Assembly (NCBI RefSeq): GCF_000372725.1
Contig: NW_005196163.1
Location: 218,631 to 282,630, forward strand
Source of the DNA: Emiliania huxleyi CCMP1516
Taxonomy: Eukaryota > Haptophyta > Isochrysidales > Noelaerhabdaceae
DNA: 64,000 bases
Direction: 5' to 3'
The translations under genes and the position numbers were made by a program. Positions 18,427 to 28,800 of the stretch are shown one piece after another. Under the pieces are notes generated by a model. The model ran no database searches. It saw only the letters and a list, made by a program, of their open reading frames with translations, and had not been told where the DNA came from. Every line of letters begins with the position of its first letter. Within the stretch, counting starts at the first letter, position 1.

Positions 18427-19323
18427 CTAGAGCTCCTCCTTCCTCCTCCTCCCCGCGCCACCGTGCTCGGCCTCCTCGACGTCCGGCGGCTCCCCTGCCT
18501 CAACCGCCCGCGCCCGCCGCACCTCCTCCGCCTCCCTCGACCTCCACTCGGACGGCGCCGGGTAGCGCTTCCGCCAGGCGGACGCGTGCGCCTGCCCAGC
18601 CTCCCAGCGCAGCTCCACCAGCGCGCAATTCTCAAACGCGTAGTGGCCGTCCTTGAAGCCGAAGTCGTCCACCGGCAGCCCGAGCGCCGTCTGCACGAGC
18701 ACGCGGTTGAAGGCGCCGTGCGCGACGACGAGGCTCGTCGAGCCGCCCGGCGTCGCCGCGACCAACGCAGCCCACTCCTCGGCAGCCCGCCTACAGCTGT
18801 CGCCCACGCTCACGCCACTCGCGCCCGCGCTGGCACAGAGGCCGAGGCAGCCGCGCCGCTTGAGGTCAGTGAGCGGAGCGTGGCCGTCCTCCTCAAACGA
18901 GAAGCCGTCGGGGCGCGCCTTCCACTGCTCCCAGCGCGGATCGCTCTCGGCGAGGTCGCTGCGCAGCGAGCCCTCCCATACCGTCAGCTCGATCTCGCGC
19001 AGGCCCGGCCGCACCTCCGCCGCCGGAAGTGGCGCGCGCTGCGCCGACTCGATGCCCGCGAGCGTCTGCCGCGTCCTCCGCTTAGGCGAGACAAAGACGC
19101 GGTCGACGGCAAGCGCCTCTGAGGAGGCGTCGACCCACGCGCCTAGCTTCTCCGCCTGCTCGAGGCCTGTCTGCGTGAGCTCCGACTCCAGCCGGCCTTG
19201 TATCCGCCCCGCCGCGTTGTAGTTCGTCTCGCCGTGCCGGACGAGCAGCAGGCGGCACGAGGCCGGAGCGCTCGCCGCCGCGACCACCGCGCGGGTGAGC
19301 ACGAGCGGGATGAGTGGTCGCAT
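18427..19323 (-). CDS. histidine phosphatase / phosphoglycerate-mutase-like protein, intronless
   Basis: This is a member of the histidine phosphatase superfamily, branch 1. The phospho-acceptor motif LLVRHGETNYN is at residues ~27-37, the acid region LREIELTVWEG is in the middle, and the second catalytic His is in SLVVAHGAFNRVLVQ. The 298-codon ORF is intronless. Residues 1-22 are hydrophobic (LIPLVLTRAVVAAASAPA) and may be a signal or anchor. The C-terminal 45 residues are highly charged and lie outside the domain. The substrate is not predictable: mutase, fructose-2,6-bisphosphatase-like and broad phosphatase activities all occur in the family. A TIR element begins 70 bp upstream of the start codon. 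Confidence 0.85.
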   Translation of the reverse strand: MRPLIPLVLTRAVVAAASAPASCRLLLVRHGETNYNAAGRIQGRLESELTQTGLEQAEKLGAWVDASSEALAVDRVFVSPKRRTRQTLAGIESAQRAPLPAAEVRPGLREIELTVWEGSLRSDLAESDPRWEQWKARPDGFSFEEDGHAPLTDLKRRGCLGLCASAGASGVSVGDSCRRAAEEWAALVAATPGGSTSLVVAHGAFNRVLVQTALGLPVDDFGFKDGHYAFENCALVELRWEAGQAHASAWRKRYPAPSEWRSREAEEVRRARAVEAGEPPDVEEAEHGGAGRRRKEEL

Positions 19324-19392
19324 TTGTGTTTATGTCCCAGCAAGAACCCTCGCAGAGGACAGGCTGGGCAGGCACTACAAATGGCACAGCAG

Positions 19393-19690
19393 GGTTCCAA
19401 CTTTTTCCGGGGTATGGTATGGTACCTCGCGGCTGAGTGTCTTGTGGTTCTGTGTGTCGCTCCTGTGTGACCGTCATCGCCCGTCTAGCGTCCACCCATA
19501 CCGCGTTGGTGTCCCAGTCGTTGGTCGGACTGTGTTTCGCCTTCCCATCAATCAATCGCGGCCCAAAGGGGTAGGGGGTATGGTACTGCCCGCCCAAGAC
19601 TAGCCCTACCATACCCCCAAGCAGGTCTGCCAGCAGGCGGGGGGGTATGGTCTTGAGTTGGCATGCGCGACCCTACCATACCATACCCCG
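19393..19690 (-). mobile_element. small TIR element, family A, interrupted copy
   Basis: The left end GGTTCCAACTTTTTCCGGGG follows CAG, as in the intact copy at 40869-41054. From about 19560 the two agree again (CTAGCCCTACCATACCCC and CCCTACCATACCATACCCCG). Between 19432 and 19560 foreign sequence is present, including GCGTCCACCCATACCGCGTT, which also occurs at 33100-33125. The right terminus ends early, running into GTGAGTGAGTGAG. Confidence 0.6.
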
Positions 19691-19694
19691 GAGT

Positions 19695-20430
19695 GAGTGA
19701 GTGAGTATTCTTGATACGAAACCACGACGACACACACCAGTCGACTCGCATCGGTTGCCTCCATGAACGGCGGAGCTATTCTCGCGTCCACACCACACCT
19801 GGCTCCAACGTGGACACGCCCATAGCTGGGGACACTACTAGGTCACGCATGGCATCAGAAGTTTTATCTCTGGGCCCCGAAAGGCATCTCTAGCAGCGTC
19901 GTTACGCATGCGCCCTCCCCTCCTGGGCGCATACGCCTCACGTCTCGACAGAGCGTAAGCCCTTGGCGTGTGACGAGACGAGTTCTTCGCCATCGCAGCG
20001 AGCAGCACCCCACTCGCCGCAGCAGCCGGAGGCATTGCCGCAGCACTGTCTGCGCCGCAGTCCCGCACCCGTCGACGAAGCTCCCCCCGCGGAAGACCGC
20101 GCGTAGCGACGCCTTGACGATCGAGATGAGCGCGCTTTAAGCTCGCCCACCTACTGCCCCTGAGAGTTGGTTACCGAGTGGGATCAGCTCCCCCCCTTGG
20201 GATCGAAGCCGCCACACCTCGCACCCAACATCCCAGGCGGGATCAGAGAGAGACTCCGCACCGGACACCGCCCGGGCACAGACCCCCTACCCGTCGGACT
20301 ACGCCTGGACCCCTCACAGAGCAGCCCACGCACAGGTCACGCATCGGCAGATTGGACACCTGGTTCAGGCGCGGACAGCACACACTGGTCACAGTTGCAT
20401 AGCCCTGCCGGGGGGGACGAGTTCGCAAGG
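19695..20430 (+). repeat. dispersed repeat C, longest copy
   Basis: It contains CTCCATGAACGGCGGAGC, AGCTGGGGACACTACTAGG, AAGTTTTATCTCTGGGCCCC and GGCATCTCTAGCAGCGT, then a GTCGACGAAGCTCCCC stretch and ACTGCCCCTGAGAGTTGGTT. Related copies lie at 41302-41835 (+) and 52660-52960 (-), spanning different portions. Frames across it are short and inconsistent. The class is unknown; it is bordered on the right by a CA microsatellite (20450-20470). Confidence 0.6.
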
Positions 20431-20499
20431 TTAATATTAAAGAATACAAAACACACACACACACACACGCGCGCGCGAGACGTGCAGACAGGGTTGCCA

Positions 20500-20690
20500 G
20501 GTGAGAGCGAATGGCGCGGTTCACGCCTCGCACGACAGAGAGAGAGATGCGCTCTGCATGAAAAATCTCTCTCGCTTCCGAGCTCTCACGCCGCGCGTAG
20601 GGCCCCTACCTAGGGGCCTAGAGAACACAACCCCCTCTCCCTTTTGTCCCAGTAAGCTAAAAGTACGTACATGTACATGTGCATGTGCAT
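20500..20690 (+). repeat. 3'-end fragment of the FGGF retroelement family
   Basis: This reads in the opposite orientation to 5881-6060: GGCGCGGTTCACGCC, GAGCTCTCACGCCGCGCG, GGGCCCCTACCTAGGGGCC and CCCAGTAAGCTAAAAGTACG. Only the last part of the ORF and the tail are kept, as in 5'-truncated non-LTR copies. A GCATGT/ACATGC alternating stretch follows (20665-20715). Confidence 0.55.
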
Positions 20691-20802
20691 GTGACATGCA
20701 CATGCACATGCACAGCGTCGTCTACTCTACAAAAAAGAATTGCTCCTACTCGAGTCAAAAGAATTCCGCGCCACACGCACTCTGCCGACAGCTCTTGCCC
20801 CC

Positions 20803-21843
20803 ATGCCCTTCTCGTCCGCGCTCCTGCTCCTCTCCATCGTGGCTCACGGCTATTCGCACGCGCCAGGTCCGGTGCCGGGATCGCGGCCGTGCAGACGCGC
20901 CGTCCGGCCCTCCGCATCGGAGAGCGCCGGCGCCGGCGGGCTCTCGGAGGACGCCGTTGCCGCCAAGCTGCGCCGGCTGCGGGGGAGAGGGCGTGGGCGT
21001 GGCGCGCCTCGCCGCCCGGCGCCGCCCGCGCACTCGGCCTCGTCCGGAGCGGGCGCCAGCGGGCTGCCTGGAGCGCTCCCGGCGAGCGTGCCGGTGTGGG
21101 CGGTGCCCGAGTCGCTGCGGCTTCCCGGCGCGGCAGCCGTCGAGAGCCACGGGCGACACGTCTCCCTCGATGCGCTCTTCCCCGGCAGCGGGCTCGCCGA
21201 CGCGTGGGACGAGCGCGCGAGCCTACGCACTGCCGTGCGGCAGGCGCTGCGGGACGACCTGATGGCTCCTCTGCTGCGCGGCGTGGGCGGGCCGAAGCGG
21301 GCGTGCGCTCTCTCGCTCGGCACGGCGTGCATGGTGTCGTGGAGCAACGCGCTCGCTGCGCACGCCGAGGGCAAGGTCGACTTTTCCCGCTTCACCGCCG
21401 CCTTTGCCGACCACGGGGTCCGGCTGAGCGGCGAGGCGTTTATTCGCTCGCTCGGCGAGTTGTGCGGGGCGACGCCGCACGGGTCGCTGATCGACATCAT
21501 CCCGCTCGACCGGCGCGTGGCGCACAGCTGGCACCAGGACTCGGGCCTCCCGCGCGACACCGTCCTGCTCGGCTTCCCGCCGCGAGACGGCTACGAGGGC
21601 GGCGGAGTCTTTTCGCACTGCGTGCAGCTCAGCCACCCGCTGCGCCCCTCCGCCGGCGACGAGCACGGCGCGGTGGTCGAGTACGAACGGCTGAGCGACC
21701 CGCCGCCCGACCGCATTGACGACGCCTTTGTGCTGCGGCCGCTCTACTCAAAGGGGCGCGAAGTGTGGGTCAGCAACGACGCGCACCACCTGCACTCCAC
21801 GCCCGACAGGCAGCTGAGAGAGGCGGTGTGGAGGTTCATGTGA
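20803..21843 (+). CDS. 2-oxoglutarate/Fe(II) oxygenase-like protein with N-terminal signal
   Basis: The start at 20803 (MPFSSALLLLSIVAHGYSHA) gives a signal peptide; the upstream in-frame extension from 20740 lacks one. The C-terminal half carries RVAHSWHQDSGLPRD, the HxD metal-binding step seen in phytanoyl-CoA-hydroxylase-like enzymes, and later WVSNDAHHLHSTPDRQLREA with a histidine and an arginine in the places expected for the second metal ligand and 2-oxoglutarate binding. The N-terminal ~110 residues are Arg/Pro/Ala-rich and low in similarity to anything I know, possibly a plastid transit part. It is a single exon of 347 codons ending in REAVWRFM. The substrate is unknown. Assignment rests on motif spacing only. 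Confidence 0.6.
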   Translation: MPFSSALLLLSIVAHGYSHAPGPVPGSRPCRRAVRPSASESAGAGGLSEDAVAAKLRRLRGRGRGRGAPRRPAPPAHSASSGAGASGLPGALPASVPVWAVPESLRLPGAAAVESHGRHVSLDALFPGSGLADAWDERASLRTAVRQALRDDLMAPLLRGVGGPKRACALSLGTACMVSWSNALAAHAEGKVDFSRFTAAFADHGVRLSGEAFIRSLGELCGATPHGSLIDIIPLDRRVAHSWHQDSGLPRDTVLLGFPPRDGYEGGGVFSHCVQLSHPLRPSAGDEHGAVVEYERLSDPPPDRIDDAFVLRPLYSKGREVWVSNDAHHLHSTPDRQLREAVWRFM

Positions 21844-23003
21844 GAGTATACACCATTTGACAAAACGGGGGGGGGCTCGCGCGCTGAGCTCGCGGGTCGC
21901 GCGTGCCGACACCCGCCCCTCCCGCGCGCGCGCCGTGGGCCCGTGCCGAGTGCCGCCCGCGCCGCGATCTGCGCCGAGCGCGTATGTGGGGTTTGGGGCC
22001 GGCTCTCTCCCTCCACTACACACAGGTTGCGCGGCTCTCCTACACGCAACACACGTCGATGCCGGTGAGCCGCTCGAAAGCAGTGATGTGCTCTTCGGCT
22101 GTCCCATTGAAGGCGGCGCGCTTCTCGATCTCGATAAGCGCCAGTTTAGTGCCGAGACCACCCATGCGTGCGTCACACCAGCGGGCCTAAATCAGAGCAC
22201 AGTGGCTACCTTTGAGCTGGATGGAGCGCGCGGCTGCTCTGAGCGCAAGCGCCGAAACATGAACCACGAGTGGAAAAGCTCGCGGAGCAGATGCGGATCA
22301 ATCTGCTTGTAGGCGCCGGCGCTGCCGTACATCGAATCGACCGCGTCGGTGAAGGTCTTGGCCAGAGTCATAGCGTCGTCGTTGGATGGAAATGAAAACG
22401 GCCCGGCATCGTCCATCGTAGACGGCGAGCGGGGCGAGCGCCCACGACGCTCTCGAAATGAGGCTGTTGGGGCCGGCCCCAAACTTCCGCTGGTTTTTTT
22501 TGGAAAAAGAATTTTAAGCACACTCGCTCGCACGACACTAGGCACGGGACTGGCGCGCACTGGCACTAACTAACACAGGTACCTGGGGGAAAGAATGCAA
22601 TGATTTCAAAAGAAAGGGGGCGCCCGCCGCCCCCGGGTTTTTTCTTGGGTGTAGTTGTGAGTGGGTCCTGGATGGAATGGAGCGCGCAACCAGTGAGTGG
22701 AGAATTTCACGAGAACGCCTCCCTCGCACCTCGCACACTGACTGACTGACTGGGCACGGGACTGGCGCGCACTGGTGCTGACACAGACACGGCACAAACG
22801 GGGTACACGCGCCCAACTTCAAATCCGCCTCCGGGTGTGCGCGTAAGAGCCACATATGGGCGATACGAGACTTGTAACTGAACAACGGTAAAAGCAAAAC
22901 AGGATGGGTGTCCCGGTCCTGCAAGTCCTACAACCCGCTCCTCGTGCCGGGCGGTCGCCCCTGCTGAATGTCTCTGTGGTTGTTCTGACCTAGGTACCCG
23001 CGA
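21844..23003. repeat. repeat-rich intergenic region upstream of the SLC44 gene
   Basis: It holds the dispersed TAAAATTCTT/CGCGCCAGTCCCGTGCC block twice in minus orientation (22500-22580 and 22745-22800), a poly-T near 22494, and a CTGACTGACTGACTGG microsatellite at 22736-22752. A possible acceptor CTGACCTAG lies at 22987-22995, just before the SLC44 start. A weak minus-strand coding signal is listed separately. Confidence 0.4.
22192..22416 (-). CDS. short hypothetical ORF, possibly a gene remnant
   Basis: From ATG at 22416 the frame reads MDDAGPFSFPSNDDAMTLAK, then SAGAYKQIDPHLLRELFHSW. Codon use is less GC-biased than surrounding chance frames. Farther down the same strand, at 22050-22160, another frame reads ALIEIEKRAAFNGTAEEHIT, which also looks protein-like. 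They may be two exons or pieces of an element ORF; no domain is recognised. Confidence 0.25.
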   Translation of the reverse strand: MDDAGPFSFPSNDDAMTLAKTFTDAVDSMYGSAGAYKQIDPHLLRELFHSWFMFRRLRSEQPRAPSSSKVATVL

Positions 23004-25552
23004 ATGGCGCAGGACCTCGCGCTGCAGCAGTCACTCCTAGCCCAGGGGCAGTGGCAGGCCGTAGAGCTGTACGGCCTGTGCGTTCCCCGCTGCCCCAAGG
23101 TTGGGAAACCGGAGGCGATCAGCGACTACGGTTCAGACGAGGGCAGCACAGACGCCAAGGCGGCCGAGTGGCGCGTTCGCATCTCCACGGCGCAGGTATT
23201 CAACCGCTGCATCCCGCGAGTCGACAAGCGAAAGTCGAATTATGTTCGGTGCGCCTCTCCCTCCTGCACAGAGGTGTTCGGGCCGGAGTCGGAACGCTGC
23301 AACACAAACACGGTCGACATGGGTGATGCTGTCGTCGAATTCGGGAACCACACGTGGACAATCCAGACCAGCGAGGAGGCGTTTGAATGCGACCGCGAGG
23401 TGGACATGTCCGTGACGAGCATGGCCAAGCAGGCCAACTCGGGTCTCTTCCTCCCGCTCCTGCTCGACTACCTCTCCACAATCGAGGCGAGCTTGTGGAG
23501 ATCGCGATGGGCTACTTGGCACCAGATCCTCGTCGACGTTACAACCCACCCTCCTGGCTGCAGGAGCTCATGCATGTGTTGCACAAGAATCGACGCCTCA
23601 TCGCCATCTGGGGCTTCGCCGTGCCACTCCTCATCGCCATGGCTTTCCTCCTCTTCTTCCATCTGTTTGCTGGCGCCCAAATCTCTCTGCTCTGACTGCC
23701 GTCTCGGGGATAACTCACTTCCGTGTGCTCTAGATGTCGCCGTATACCTCGCTCTCGCCACCCTGCTTCTTGCGCTCGGCATGTCGACCGCGGTGTTTGC
23801 CTACAAGGGCGGCCTCTTTACCAGCATATCCCACCCGTGGCTCGAGAGCGCAGCGGAACGCACCTCCACGACGCTGGCACGGAGTGGCATCACGCTCCAG
23901 AGCACCTTCATGCAGAGGACTCTCGAGGTGGACGAGAGCGTGCAGGAGACGTGCCGAGTCTTGGCGTTCGTGAGCGGGGTGCTGATGCTGGTGGTCATCC
24001 TCTTCATCTCGCTCTCGTTCAAGCACATCAAGCGGACAACGGCGATGGTCTCGGAAGCCACCAGCGTCCTCCGCAATTCTCCAGGCCTCACATCGCCCGA
24101 CCCCCGAACGACCATAACTGTATGCCGTAGCCATTTCTCCTCCTGCTGCAGGCATGGTGCTTGTTCCACTCGCCTCGTACCTCGCGCAGCTCGCGGTGCT
24201 CGCTGGCTGCGGCACTGTCCTGGCTTACATCTGGACCGACCCCACCCATTCATACGAGGCGACGCTGAGCTGGGCGGAGGAAGCGGCGCGGCGCCTCAAT
24301 GGGACAGCAGGCATACACTTCCAGGTGGACTCGGCGATGCTCTCCTGGCTGCCCGTTTACGAATCGGGGTACGTTGCCTTTTGCGGTTTGTGGACGTATT
24401 TCTTTTGCGAGACGATCTCCACCACCGTCATCTCGGGCTGTGCCGTGTACTACTATTTCATCGACTCGGACACCGCCGGACATCGTGACGAGCGCTATGA
24501 GGACAACCAGACGAATCTGGTCACCCTCACGCAGCTGCGTCAGGTGTGCTCTTGCAACCTTGGCACGATGGCCTTTGGCTCCCTGATCCTCGCGCTAGTG
24601 GGGGCGAGGGGCTGCCGCTCTGGAGGCGGTCGCCCGCGTGCACGTGTGAGGGGAAGAGCGGTGGACCCTGTAGGCGCTCCGCTCCATGCTCGAGCTGGTC
24701 GATCGCGTCGCGCAGAAGGACTACGATGAGGTCAACTGCGTGCTGAGCTACACGCTCAAGTGCTGCAAGTGCTGCCTGCTCTGCTTTGAAAAGTCGATCA
24801 AGTTCCTCACTTCGTACGCGTACACCTTCGTCGTCCTCGAGAATCGCGGCTTCTGCTCTGCTTGCTTCATGTCGTACAACCTCCTCTCGGAGTACGCGGC
24901 CCAGGTCGCCATAAACCAGGTGGGTGGGGAGCCTCGGCCCCGCCCGACCGCTCCGACTCCGAGATGACAATCCCTATTGGCGCCACAGGTGGTGTGTATC
25001 GGCCTCTACTGGATCCAGATCACGGTGACGCCGGTCGTCTGCTTTGTGTGCTCCTACAACATCATGACTGATACAAACAACGACGGTGAGATCGACGCGA
25101 GCAGCAACTACGGTCCTCTCGTGGTCAGCGGTGCCATCGCCACCATCGCCTTCCTGCTGGCGCGCGCGTTTGCGGCCGTGTACGAGCAGACTGTGACGGC
25201 GCTAACGGTGTGCGTGCTGCACGACATCGACGAGTACGATCCGCCCTTCATCTCGCGCCGGCTGTACGAGGCCTTTGAGCTGGAGCCAGATTGGGAGGAG
25301 TTCCGCGCAAAGGGCCTCGGCCGGCAGCGCCGCCAGTACCGTGGGGAAGGGCTGGGCAAAGCGGATTTGGAACACGAGAATAGGGGGCCTGGGGACCAAG
25401 ACAGGACGCCGGACCGCTGGTGGGCGGGCGTCGCAAGGAAGAAAGAGTCTGAGGCAGTGGGTGGCGACGCCGACGGGGAGTCGCGGTCGGAATATGAATC
25501 TGCCGGGAGTGCCCGGAGCGAAGCAGGAGGCGCCCGCGACGGTGTAAGGTAA
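23004..25552 (+). CDS. choline transporter-like protein (SLC44/CTL family), six or more exons
   Basis: This is a multi-spanning plasma-membrane or organelle transporter of the CTL family. The family's most conserved block is present: CSCNLGTMAFGSLILALV, then ALRSMLEL and CCKCCLLCFEKSIKFLTSYA, then LENRGFCSACFMSYNLLSEY. Other helices include LIAIWGFAVPLLIAMAFLLF, VYLALATLLLALGMSTAVFA, VLAFVSGVLMLVVILFISLS and LVVSGAIATIAFLLARAFAA. Introns placed by frame are 23673-23733, 24085-24151 and 24604-24673 (all GC-AG) and 24920-24988 (GT-AG). A frame change near 23460-23520 between DYLSTIEAS and ELVEIAMGYL is unresolved. The N-terminal ectodomain carries cysteines and an NHT glycosylation site. The tail from 25330 is hydrophilic and runs into the SINE-like repeat at its stop. 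Confidence 0.85.
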
Positions 25553-25660
25553 GGTAAGGTAAGGTAAACGTCTCCACACACACAAAGTGGTGGGGCAAGG
25601 GGGGGCGACCCTCGCACCATCTCCACGCCCGGGACACGGGCAGGAGCCCCACGGTGTACA
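25543..25660 (-). repeat. SINE-like repeat with (TTACC)n tail, second copy
   Basis: Same body and tail as 11775-11880 in the same orientation, here overlapping the last codons of the SLC44 gene so that the stop codon (TAA at 25550-25552) lies in the first tail unit. The insertion therefore probably changed the C terminus of that protein. Confidence 0.5.
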
Positions 25661-25896
25661 AGGAGAGAATGATGGCGTAATATAGCTACGGCTTTAATAA
25701 ATAATAATAGACCGCACCGAGACGTATGTAATACTAGTGCCACACGGATCACACCAAAATGTTTCGCTTAAATTACGATCACCCTCCTCCCCCATCTGCT
25801 CATTATCTCCCCGATAAATGGAACACGCTATTTGACACACGATAGAAGCGAGCCGCAGGCCTGAGCCGACCCGTCTCAAAATTGCGGCGCAGCAAG
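25661..25896. other. short convergent intergenic region, AT-richer than its surroundings
   Basis: It separates two converging genes and contains TTTAATAAATAATAATAG near 25691-25710, a possible polyadenylation region for either strand. No gene is seen. Confidence 0.35.
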
Positions 25897-28800
25897 CTAC
25901 TGCGGGATGAGGGGCAGGGCCACGGCGGACTCCGAGGCGGACAACTCCTTTGGCGGCGCCATGCCAAGGAAGGGGTCGCGCCTGTGGCGATCCGACTTGA
26001 TGGGGCTCTTGTCGACGTCGGCGGCCAGCAGCCACGAGTCAGTAATCCCACCTTCTTGCTCGAGCACCTGCCAAACGCGCGAGGAAGTTTTTCCTCGCGG
26101 TGGGTGGGTGGGCGGGCGGGCGGGGGGGGGGGGGGGGCAACGGAGCTCGAGGGGTGGTAACAGATGCGCTGTCGCAGCAGCAGCACGCGCGCTCTCTGTC
26201 AAGTCTCTCCCTCTCCCTCCCCCTCCCCCTCCCCCTCTCCCTCTCCTCTCCGTCTTCACCTGCCGCAGCCGACGCACAAAGGTCTTGTAGAAGCCCTTGA
26301 GCACGGAGAGCGAGAGCTCGGCGCGGCCGCGCAGCAGGTTGGCGAGGTCGTCGCGGTGGATGGTGAGCGTCCAAGCGTCCTCCTTGCCGACGGCGGTGTA
26401 CTCCCAGTGCACGTCCGCGATCAGTCCGGTATTGCCCAGCGAGTCTCCCGCCGTCAGCTCGCGCAGCAGCACCGGGTCGCCGCCCCGGAGCGGCTTGCGC
26501 CAGAGCTCGAGCTTGCCGCACGCGACGATGATGAGCCCCGGCGTGGTGGGCTGGCCCTGCTCGCACACGATCTCGCCCGCGCTGACGCGCGCCTCGACGG
26601 CGATGTCGGCGAGGTACGGGATGAAGCGGCGGTGCACGTACCGCAGCAGCTTGACTTGCCGCATGAGCCACGCGCGCTCCTCGCGCGTGAAGGCGATGCG
26701 CGCCCGCTCGCGCGGCCGGTCGCCCTCGCCCTCCACCTCGGGGGCGACGAGCTCCGACTCGCCCGACACGTCCTCCCCAAAGTCTTCCTCGGGGCTCTCC
26801 TCCACCGCATCCAGGGAGCTCCGCTCGAGCGCCTCGCCGCCGTCGCCGCCAAAGCCGCCCGCCAGCTCGGTGAGCCGGGCGCGAGCCGCGGGGCTCTCCG
26901 GCGGCACACTGATGCGCACCTCGGCGGAGTCCCTCGCCGGAGGCAGCATCGGCGCACCCGCCGCGGGGGGGCTGACGGAGCGCGGCGCCTCGCCCATGAC
27001 CGACGACTGGCGCATCGGCTGCTTGCCGCCCCCGTGCGAACGCGAGGGCGCGAATGTGACGAGGGCGCGGAGGAGGGAGAGGGCAAACTTGGGCGGCAGC
27101 CGCAGCATGAGGGACCAGACGTCGCCCGGCCGCAGCACCAGCAGCTTCGACGCCTCCTCCGCCCTGCACGGCAGCACCGGAAGCTTCTCGTCGATGCAGC
27201 CGAGCTCCTGGATCGTCTCGCCAGAGTGGTACACCTTGACGCCTCCGTCGGACCGCACGCGGCTCGCGGCGCCCTCCACGAGGAAGTAGGAGGCGCCCGC
27301 CCGCGTGAACTCGTCCCCCTCCGCCACCTCCACCTCCACCGCCCGCTGCCCGATCGCGGCGACGTGGAGGGTGAGCACGCCGCGGAAGACGCGCGAGGAG
27401 CGCAGCAGCAGCACGCGCTGCGCGAGCCCGGTGGTGGGCGGCGGCCCGATCGACTCGACAGCCTCCTCGGACGACTTTGCGCGGCGCGCGGCGCGCTCCT
27501 CGTCCAGAGGCCCCTCGTCCGAGATCGACCGCTTGATCGCCTTGGTCGGGTCGACCGACAAGAGCATCTCGCTGCCCGACGCCGTCGCGTGCGTCGAGCC
27601 GCGCTGCATCGAGCGGCGAGGGCCGACGCTGCCGCCAATCTGCGACTCGGGGACCTTGGTGCTGCTCTCGAAGGCGTCGGCGGCGGTGCTGCCGCCGAAC
27701 TGGGAACCGACCGAGCCGTACTGGGACGCGGACGCCTCCACAGCGGCCACCGGGCTGGCGCTGCGCTGCGCCTGCCTTGTGCGCGCGCGCGCCTGGATGA
27801 GCTGGGCGGCGCCGCCGCGGCCCGTGGCCACCGAGAGCCAGCCGCAGAGCCCGCCCAAGTCTTGGCCGAGCGGGTCACCGCTCTCGCTAAAGTACTGGAC
27901 AATCCACGGCTTGGAGGGGACGCCGCCCGGTGGCAGCCGCAGATCGCGCACCTGCGCAAGCGGGTTGGGTGGAGGGGGTGGGCTACGGGGCTGGAGACGT
28001 GGATGCCCGCGCGGCTGGACTGACAGCGTGACGGGGCTGCTGCGCAAGTGGCGCCGCCCGCGCCTGCGCGGCGAGCTTGAGCTTCTTGTCGAGCGCCACT
28101 GCGTCGTTCAGCAGCGGCATCACGAGCGAGGAGAGCTTTGGCGGCAGCGTCGTGTCGAGCACCTCGAGCGCGGCGGAGACCGCCTTGACGTCGTCGCTGC
28201 GGAGGGCCCGCCACGCGGCGTACACCTTTGAGGGCGCGATGCCGCCCCCCACCGGCGACGCCCACAGCATCGAGAGCTTGAAGAGGCGCAGCCGCTGCAG
28301 GTACAGCCGCTCGCGCCTGCGGGCGCGCCGTGGACGTGTCTCGGACATGCCCCCGGAGCGGCCGCCGCGGGTGCAGCGGCTCGCGCGTGTAGTCGACGGC
28401 GAGCTCGCGCAGCGCCGCGGCGGGCGCCGGGCCGGCGCGGTCGAGGTCGAGGCCGAGCGCGTCGGCGAGGTGCGACGACAGGTCGCGTGGCAACGGTGGC
28501 GGCGAGGGCGCCTGCAACCACTGCACCACCGCGAAACCGCGCAGCAAGTTTTTGGCCTGCGCGTGCACCTCGTCGTCGAGGGCGTCGTTGCGCGCGCCGG
28601 CGGGCCGGCGGCTCCACAAGTGGAGGAGCGCGTCCAGCAGCTCGTGCACTACCTACGTGCGCAGGGTGGCGGCGTGAAGGAGGCGCCGCGAGCGATCCGC
28701 CGCCGCGCCGGCGCAGCTCGTCCTCGGGGTCGTGCAGCGACGCCGAGAGCTCGAGCAAGCTCCCGGAGAGCGCGCCCGTGGTGTCGCACTCGAGCAGCAG

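Noticed and set aside
19082-19612. Minus-strand frame extending the histidine-phosphatase region upstream
   Set aside because: It is in another frame from the RHGE domain over the gene and otherwise runs through the family A TIR element.
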